64,000 bases of DNA from Brucella sp. 21LCYQ03 (GTDB lineage Bacteria > Pseudomonadota > Alphaproteobacteria > Rhizobiales > Rhizobiaceae). The notes under the pieces were generated by a model. It saw only the letters and a list, made by a program, of their open reading frames with translations, was not told where the DNA came from and made no database searches. Position 1 is the stretch's first letter. Every line of letters begins with the position of its first letter. Positions 58,569 through 64,000 of the stretch are shown here, in pieces. The position numbers were made by a program, and so were the translations under genes. The DNA lies in the NCBI RefSeq assembly GCF_023554105.1, contig NZ_JAMJWE010000008.1, forward strand, positions 1 through 64,000, in the 5' to 3' direction.

Positions 58569-59672
58569 ATGATCTCTAAGTCGTTGAAAATCCTGTGTGC
58601 AGCAGCGGCTCTTTCAGCCCTGACTTTGTCGAGCGCTCTGGCGAACCCATCAATTGCTGTCGATGTGGCCACCGGTAAGGTTTATTCGGCCCAAGATCCG
58701 TTCCAGCGCTGGTATCCGGCTTCGCTCACCAAGATGATGACGGCTTATGTCACATTCCGCGCGCTTCAGTCGGGACAATTGACGCTTGAGTCGCCGGTCA
58801 AGATGACCGTCAATGCTTCCAAAGAGCCGCCGAGCAAGATGGGCTATCGTCCGGGTTCGGTGTTGACGCTCGACAATGCGCTGAAAATCATGCTGGTGAA
58901 ATCCGCCAATGACGTGTCGGTTGCCGTTGCGGAAACGGTTGGCGGCAGCGAGGCTGCTTTTGTTAAGCGCATGAATGCAGAAGCGCAGCGTATCGGTATG
59001 AGCGGAACACGTTTTGCCAATCCGAACGGTTTGCATGATCCGAACAATTATTCGACCGCGCATGATCTGGCGGTACTTGGTGTGCAGTTGCGTCGCGAAT
59101 TCCCGCAATATGCGCATTATTTCAATACAGAAGCCCTTGATGCGGGTGACGGTAAGAAACCACAAGCCAATTACAACATTTTGCTGGGTCGTTTCGACGG
59201 TGCCGATGGTATGAAAACTGGCTTCGTCTGTGCATCGGGCTTTAATCTGGCCAGTTCCGCAACCCGTCAGGGCCGGACAATTCTGGCCGTGGTTCTGGGT
59301 GCCGATCGTCAGGAAACCCGTGCGGTTCAGGCAGCGCAACTGATGACCGATGCGTTCCGCAGCAATGGAGCCGGTGTGCCAACCTTAGGCTCAATGGTTC
59401 CGCCTGCAAGCAGCGCGGTTAATCAGGCCGTCGATATGCGCAAGGCCATTTGCAGTCAGCAGGCCATGGCTGATCGCTGGGATGGTCGCGATGTTGAAGG
59501 ACGTTTGCAGCTCAATTCGCCTTATATTCATGCGATGACCCGCGAGCCTGTGCCTGTTCAGGTTGGGCTTGTTTCAGCACCACCAGCGAAGATCACGCGC
59601 GTTGGTCAGCTCGATATTTCGCAGGTTCCGGTGCCGATGCCACGTCCGCAGCGCACATCCGCTTCAATCAAC
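58569..59672 (+). CDS. D-alanyl-D-alanine carboxypeptidase (penicillin-binding protein 5/6-like)
   Basis: This periplasmic serine carboxypeptidase trims peptidoglycan stem peptides. The product has a signal peptide (LKILCAAAALSALTLSSALA, cleavage ~25). Active-site motifs are S52-L-T-K55 (ASLTKMM), S112-A-N114 (KSANDV) and K216-T-G218 (MKTGFV). The C-terminal ~90 residues (VQVGLVSAPPAKITRVGQLD...) do not look like the usual amphipathic anchor of DacA. I chose the ATG at 58569 over an upstream TTG. It is followed by the CobW gene with a short gap. Confidence 0.93.
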
Positions 59673-59684
59673 TAAGATAGACCT

Positions 59685-60851
59685 ATGCCGCATCCAATTC
59701 CTGTTTCCGTGCTGACCGGCTTTCTTGGTTCGGGCAAGACCACGCTGCTTAATCGCTTGCTCAAAGACCCGGCGTTGACTGATACTGCTGTGATCATCAA
59801 TGAATTTGGTGAAGTCAGCATCGATCATCTGCTGGTTGAAGAAGCGAGCGAAGGCGTGATCGAGCTTGCCGATGGTTGCCTCTGCTGCACCGTGCGCGGC
59901 GAGTTGGTGGATACGCTGGCCGATCTGATCGACCGTCTTCAGACGGGCAAGATCAAGGCGTTGAAGCGGGTGATTATCGAGACGACCGGCCTTGCTGATC
60001 CGGCACCTGTACTGCATTCGATCATGGGGCATCCGGTCCTGATGCAGGCGTTCCGTCTGGACGGTGTGCTGGCGACCGTTGATGCCGTCAATGGCATGGC
60101 GACGCTTGATAATCACGAGGAAGCCGTCAAGCAGGCGGCAATGGCAGACCGCATTATCATCACCAAAGCCGATATGCCGGAAGCGCAGGCAGCTCTAGGA
60201 ACGCTCAAAGCGCGGCTGAAGCTGCTTAATCCGGGTGCGGATATTCTGGAAGCGTCGGATACGCGCACGGGCTATGCGGCTCTGTTTGAATGCGGGCTTT
60301 ATAATCCTGAGACCAAGACTGCAGATGTACAGCACTGGCTGAACGCTGAAGCCTATGAAGATGATCATCATCACGATCATTCGCACCATGCTGATCATGG
60401 CCATGACCACGACCACGACCATGTGTGCGGCCCTGATTGTGATCATGAACATCACCACCACCATCATCATCACGATGATGCGATCCGCTCTTTCTCGCTG
60501 CGTCATAAGGAGCCGATTCCGTTCTCAACGTTCGAGATGTTTCTTGATCTGCTGCGTTCGACCCATGGCGAGAAGCTGCTGCGCGTGAAAGGCATTGTGC
60601 AGATTGCCGAAGACCCGGAGCGTCCGCTGGTCATTCATGGTGTGCAGAAGATTTTCCATCCGCCTGCGCGCCTGCCAAAATGGCCCAAGGACGAGCATGA
60701 AACGCTTTTGGTGATGATCGTCAAGGATTTGCCGGAAGCCTATGTGCGTGAGCTTTTCGACGCATTTCTCGGCAAGGCGGGCATTGATCGTCCCGACCGT
60801 GCTGCGATGATGGACAATCCGTTGGCTATTCCCGGATTTTCCACGCGATAA
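59685..60851 (+). CDS. CobW/COG0523 metallochaperone GTPase
   Basis: The 388-aa G3E GTPase probably delivers zinc or another metal. Walker [10 protein letters not shown] is at 12-20, the COG0523 metal motif GCLCCT (C65, C67, C68), GTPase motif [10 protein letters not shown] and the ITKADMP (NKxD-like) loop. A His/Asp-rich loop (~225-266, with HHDH and HHHHHHHH runs) binds metal. The C-terminal CobW_C domain starts at ~270 ([21 protein letters not shown]). The nearest upstream gene is a carboxypeptidase that does not need metal; whether a Zur site exists upstream cannot be seen here. Confidence 0.93.
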   Translation: MPHPIPVSVLTGFLGSGKTTLLNRLLKDPALTDTAVIINEFGEVSIDHLLVEEASEGVIELADGCLCCTVRGELVDTLADLIDRLQTGKIKALKRVIIETTGLADPAPVLHSIMGHPVLMQAFRLDGVLATVDAVNGMATLDNHEEAVKQAAMADRIIITKADMPEAQAALGTLKARLKLLNPGADILEASDTRTGYAALFECGLYNPETKTADVQHWLNAEAYEDDHHHDHSHHADHGHDHDHDHVCGPDCDHEHHHHHHHHDDAIRSFSLRHKEPIPFSTFEMFLDLLRSTHGEKLLRVKGIVQIAEDPERPLVIHGVQKIFHPPARLPKWPKDEHETLLVMIVKDLPEAYVRELFDAFLGKAGIDRPDRAAMMDNPLAIPGFSTR

Positions 60852-61082
60852 CTATTTTTTCTGAATGAGAAAACGGTGAAGGTTTTCATGGCGCTCTTGC
60901 GATAGCAGAGCGTGGCCTTCCTGCGCGCAGAAATGTGGAAGGTCAATGCCTGACAGCGGGTCGGTTGCTTCCACCCACAGAAGCGCACCAGCTGGCATGT
61001 TTTGCAGGCGATTGCGCGTCTTTAAGACAGGAAGAGGGCATTTAAGCCCTCTTAGATCATAAACCGGAACATCTTCACGCAT
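60852..61082 (-). CDS. TusA/SirA-like sulfur-carrier protein
   Basis: The 76-aa protein has the TusA signature: DLRGLKCPLPVLKTRN with persulfide-carrying C15 in CPLP. The rest is a two-layer alpha/beta fold of the right size. TusA-like proteins pass sulfur in tRNA thiolation or molybdenum-cofactor pathways; the partner here is unknown. It is convergent with the CobW gene, with no gap between the two stops, and lies 6 bases after the L,D-transpeptidase gene on the same strand. Confidence 0.9.
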   Translation of the reverse strand: MREDVPVYDLRGLKCPLPVLKTRNRLQNMPAGALLWVEATDPLSGIDLPHFCAQEGHALLSQERHENLHRFLIQKK

Positions 61083-61088
61083 TGCTGC

Positions 61089-62282
61089 TTAGTTTCCGCC
61101 GAGCTTCCACCAGGCCTTTTTCTTTTCAGGCGCTGGTGCTGCCACAGTTTCTGCAACGGTGTTTGCGGTGGCCATAGGCGCTACACTGGCCGGATTCTGC
61201 TGCGGAACAGGAACAGAAGCTGTCTGTGTTGCATCAACGACCGCTGGTGTTGCTGCAATTGCGGTGGCTGGCTGCACCGAGATCGGTGTTGCCGCAGGCG
61301 CAATATCCGGGGCATTTGGCGTTTCAGCCGATGAAGGCGAAAGCGACGGTGGTTCACGCGTTACTTTTTCGCCGCGTGCACGCGCGGCACTCCATGCCGA
61401 GACGAGCTTCGCTTCGGTTATGCCCTGAATGGATGGTGCAGGCTTCTTCTGTGCCGCACTAAATGCCGACTGGAACGTCTTTTCATACGATGTCGTGTAG
61501 GCCATCGATTCAGCATTGGCCGAAGGCGGGCAGGCATCGGTTGCTGAAAGCGGCTGGCCATCCGGTGTCGGTACATTGAAGACATAACGCTTTTCGCAGA
61601 CGTCAACTTTTGGCGGCACCTTGGTCGCTTCAAAAGTGTCATAGCCCTGCTTGAGCATTTTCCAGAAGGCGTAATTCGGGTCGCTCTTATAACGCGCCAT
61701 ATTGGCTGCGGTCATACGGAACGGGAAGGCTTGAATCTGGAAGTCACGCTGGCCGCCCTTGAAAGCATCGCGGCCAAAGGCATAAATCTCGCTCACGCTC
61801 TCATCAGTCATCGAATAGCAGCCCGACGACGAACAAGCGCCATGGACCATCAGATTCTGGCCGGTGCGGTTATGCGCGCGGTCATAGGCGTTCGGAAAGC
61901 CGATGTTGAAAGCAAGGTGATATTGCGAATTTGGGTTCATCTGGCCGGGGCGAACATTATAGAAGCCCTCTGGCGCCTGACGATCACCCTCTACGAATTT
62001 TGGACCAAGTTTACCGGACCATTTGCAAATCTCATAAGAGGCAATCTGGTCGTATTTGCCGTTATTCTTCTGCTTCCAGACTTCGAGGACGCCTTCTTCC
62101 TTGAAAATACGAACCATGACCGGCGAAGTGCGTGTCATGCCCTTCGACTTCATCTTGGCGACCATTTTCTCGGAAAGTGGCTTTTCAGCCCGAAGGCTGA
62201 GATCGGAAACGGACGAACCCTGACAACCCGCAAGCAGAGCGGAGGCCATGAGAGTTGCAAAAAGTGCGGTTCTGATCTTCAT
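61089..62282 (-). CDS. L,D-transpeptidase family lipoprotein (YafK-like)
   Basis: The 397-aa protein has a lipoprotein signal with lipobox LLAGC (C20). The YkuD-type L,D-transpeptidase domain (~50-200) carries H147-G148 and S153-G-C155 in NLMVHGACSSSGCYSMTDE, the catalytic motif with a tyrosine in place of the usual Arg after it, as in the YafK branch. A low-complexity Ala/Pro/Thr-rich tail (~310-390) follows, ending KKKAWWKLGG. Murein cross-linking or lipoprotein-murein attachment/removal is inferred. Possibly co-transcribed with TusA. Confidence 0.88.
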   Translation of the reverse strand: MKIRTALFATLMASALLAGCQGSSVSDLSLRAEKPLSEKMVAKMKSKGMTRTSPVMVRIFKEEGVLEVWKQKNNGKYDQIASYEICKWSGKLGPKFVEGDRQAPEGFYNVRPGQMNPNSQYHLAFNIGFPNAYDRAHNRTGQNLMVHGACSSSGCYSMTDESVSEIYAFGRDAFKGGQRDFQIQAFPFRMTAANMARYKSDPNYAFWKMLKQGYDTFEATKVPPKVDVCEKRYVFNVPTPDGQPLSATDACPPSANAESMAYTTSYEKTFQSAFSAAQKKPAPSIQGITEAKLVSAWSAARARGEKVTREPPSLSPSSAETPNAPDIAPAATPISVQPATAIAATPAVVDATQTASVPVPQQNPASVAPMATANTVAETVAAPAPEKKKAWWKLGGN

Positions 62283-62551
62283 ATCGCATCAAGCCTGTTT
62301 CGAAATCTGAATTTTCAGTATTCGTTTATTAACAACAAAACCTTTCGGTATCGTTGATAATTCCTTGCTCAAATACCTAAAAAATAGCGTGTCTGCAATA
62401 TGGCGGAAATGGCGGCATGATGCAAATCCGGCGCAGTTTGAGCTGCGCCGGGGTGGAATTTTGTATTTTATAGTAAACTAAAGCTTAATTTGATCCCGAT
62501 GAAACGAGGGTCGATAAGATTATGCTTCAGTAAAAGACTTTAGAACAAGTT

Positions 62552-63505
62552 CTAAAGGTTACGGCCGATGGCCAGGAACTTCTGGCGACGTTCCTGCTTC
62601 AGCGTCTCACCATCGACATCCTTCATCGAACGAAGCGAAGCGGTGATGATGTCACCAGCTGCTGCAATGGTCGACTCCTTGCCGCGATGAGCGCCGCCGA
62701 GCGGTTCAGGAATGATGCCGTCGATGACCTTGAGGTCGAACAAATCCTGCGCGGTGATGCGCATGTTGGAGGCTGCATCCTTGGCGCGCGTTGAATCATG
62801 CCAGAGGATCGATGCCGCACCTTCCGGCGAAATCACCGAATAGATCGAATGTTCGAGCATATAGACGCGGTTTGCCACAGCAATTGCGATTGCGCCGCCC
62901 GAACCACCTTCACCGATGATGATCGAAATGACAGGCACGCGCAGCTTGAGGCATTCTGCAGTCGAGCGTGCAATGGCTTCTGCCTGACCGCGTTCTTCCG
63001 CGCTCACGCCCGGATAAGCACCGGCGGTATCGACAAAAGTGATCAGCGGCAGCTGGAAACGGTCAGCCATTTCCATGATGCGCACGGCTTTGCGGTAGCC
63101 TTCAGGACGAGCCGAGCCGAAATTGTGCTTGAGGCGCGTCTTGGTGTCCGAACCTTTTTCCTGACCGAGAATGGCAACGGCCTGACCATTGAAGCGGGCA
63201 AAGCCGCCCTGAATGGCTTCGTCATTGGCGAACTGGCGATCACCGGCCAAAGGTGTGAATTCGGTGAAAAGCGTGTTGATATATTCAAGGCAGTGCGGAC
63301 GATCCGGGTGGCGGGCGATCTGCGCCTTCTGCCATGGGGTCAGCTTGCGATAAATGTCCTTGAGCGCATCGGCCGAGCGTTTCTCGAGACGGCTGATCTC
63401 GTCGCTCATCTCAACACTGCCCTGTTCCTGAGCGAGTTTTTTCAGCTCAAGGATCTGGCCTTCAAGGTCTGCGACGGGTTTTTCAAAATCGAGATAGTTA
63501 TACAT
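62552..63505 (-). CDS. accA: Acetyl-CoA carboxylase carboxyltransferase subunit alpha
   Basis: AccA forms half of the carboxyltransferase that makes malonyl-CoA for fatty-acid synthesis. The 317-aa protein starts MYNYLDFEKPVADLEGQI and shows the alpha-subunit signatures ARHPDRPHCLEYI, GSDTKTRLKHNFGSARPEGYRK, TFVDTAGAYPGVSAEERGQ and IIGEGGSGGAIAIAVAN. It stands between an AT-rich intergenic stretch and the xerD-type gene and has its own promoter region. Confidence 0.97.
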   Translation of the reverse strand: MYNYLDFEKPVADLEGQILELKKLAQEQGSVEMSDEISRLEKRSADALKDIYRKLTPWQKAQIARHPDRPHCLEYINTLFTEFTPLAGDRQFANDEAIQGGFARFNGQAVAILGQEKGSDTKTRLKHNFGSARPEGYRKAVRIMEMADRFQLPLITFVDTAGAYPGVSAEERGQAEAIARSTAECLKLRVPVISIIIGEGGSGGAIAIAVANRVYMLEHSIYSVISPEGAASILWHDSTRAKDAASNMRITAQDLFDLKVIDGIIPEPLGGAHRGKESTIAAAGDIITASLRSMKDVDGETLKQERRQKFLAIGRNL

Positions 63506-63640
63506 CGGGCCTGACTATTGTGCGTTTCCAGAGATGTTGGCCATAAAACACCCCAGATAACGGCTGTTTTACGACGCCTTACATATTTACTTCGAGCGCA
63601 TCTTGCAAATTTTTCTGAAATTCTCTTAAACGCCGCGCGC

Positions 63641-64000
63641 TTAATCGGCAAGCGGATGATGTTCACTTACCAGCTTATGCAGTCTTTCTTCCAGAACATG
63701 CGTATAAATTTGCGTGGTCGAAATGTCGGAATGACCAAGCAATTGCTGCACAGTTCTTAAGTCTGCACCATTTTGCAAAAGATGGCTGGCAAAGGCGTGA
63801 CGAAGCACATGCGGAGAGATGGACGCGCTTGAAAGTCCGGCACGTGCTGCCAAAATTTTAAGTTCGCGCCCAAAAACCTGCCGCGCCAGATGCCCGGTTT
63901 CAGAGAAAGCGGGAAACAGCCACGGATTATCATCGCTGCCGGGTAAGGCATCGCGCACCACGATAAAGGCTTGCAGCGCTTCGCGCGCTTTTGGCGACAA
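63641..64000 (-). CDS. xerD: Tyrosine recombinase XerD, C-terminal part (cut by the window edge)
   Basis: Only the C-terminal 119 residues of this 300-aa-class protein are inside the window; the gene continues past 64000, so the truncation is not biological. The catalytic HxxR ([20 protein letters not shown]), His ([16 protein letters not shown]) and the nucleophile tyrosine in QIYTHV are present. XerCD resolve chromosome dimers at dif. The adjacency to accA is found in Rhizobiales and supports XerD over an integrase, though XerC cannot be ruled out from this part. Confidence 0.9.
   Translation of the reverse strand: MSPKAREALQAFIVVRDALPGSDDNPWLFPAFSETGHLARQVFGRELKILAARAGLSSASISPHVLRHAFASHLLQNGADLRTVQQLLGHSDISTTQIYTHVLEERLHKLVSEHHPLAD

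Noticed and set aside
58650-59339. 229-aa minus-strand open frame
   Set aside because: Antisense to the carboxypeptidase, whose active-site motifs are all intact.
60360-60482. Repeat-like CATCATCAC runs as a microsatellite
   Set aside because: These are the codons of the His-rich loop in the CobW protein.
62798-63514. 238-aa plus-strand open frame
   Set aside because: Antisense to accA, a certain gene.
63641-64000. Apparent truncation of the tyrosine recombinase
   Set aside because: The frame runs to the last base of the window, so it is cut by the window edge, not disrupted.

Overview
The window reads as chromosome I of a member of the Brucellaceae (Brucella/Ochrobactrum group, Rhizobiales). 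Three things suggest this: the lengths and sequences of core proteins (322-aa CoaA, 421-aa Rho, 434-aa HslU, 442-aa MnmE), the gene order around hemE, and the many GANTC sites of the alphaproteobacterial CcrM type. Most of the DNA is moderately GC-rich housekeeping sequence, interrupted by short AT-rich patches that each hold one orphan gene or none. This identification comes from recognition, not from a search.

Layout. 0-1.8 kb: an orphan spore-coat-U-like secreted protein and a BON-LysM protein. 1.8-7 kb: coaA-hisE-hisF-hisA, then an orphan gene on the opposite strand, then hisH-DUF2628-hisB, so the histidine locus is split. 7-10.8 kb: hslV-DUF2585-hslU and a DUF1402 protein. 11-16 kb: an AT-rich orphan, an XRE/Smr/MltA-domain operon, a Tim44-like protein, FxsA and SecB. 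16-19.6 kb: dnaQ, coaE, aroE, maf and the PEP-synthase regulator, reading away from the origin. 19.64-20.09 kb: the predicted chromosomal origin, next to hemE, with near-consensus DnaA boxes and six GANTC sites. 20-33.5 kb: hemE, hemJ, rho, a DUF255 protein, mnmE, mnmG, rsmG, parA, parB and holA, with parS sites around mnmE and rsmG and weaker parS-like sites in hemJ and hisH.

33.7-40.3 kb is accessory. A TrpXYZ-like ABC importer has its permease/ATPase pair separated from its binding protein by an FAD oxidoreductase and an AT-rich orphan. An LLM flavin oxidoreductase follows. 40.3-42.6 kb is a HAF-repeat autotransporter.

42.9-54.2 kb is the most interesting block. A DUF993 aldolase-like gene diverges from a LacI-family regulator, and the regulator is followed by seven tightly packed genes: Gfo/Idh/MocA dehydrogenase, family I CoA-transferase, enoyl-CoA hydratase-like protein, aldehyde dehydrogenase, GMC oxidoreductase, SDR and a second GMC oxidoreductase. 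Two near-palindromic operators lie in the divergent promoter region. The gene set suggests a catabolic route that oxidises a polyol or sugar-like compound and passes the acid to CoA-thioester chemistry. I cannot name its substrate.

54.2-64 kb holds a GFA-family protein, a second SDR, a membrane EAL phosphodiesterase, tRNA-Arg(CCT), an M20 amidohydrolase, a D,D-carboxypeptidase, a CobW-type metallochaperone, TusA-like and L,D-transpeptidase genes, accA, and the 3' end of a xerD-type recombinase cut by the window edge. I saw no CRISPR array, insertion sequence, rRNA or prophage.
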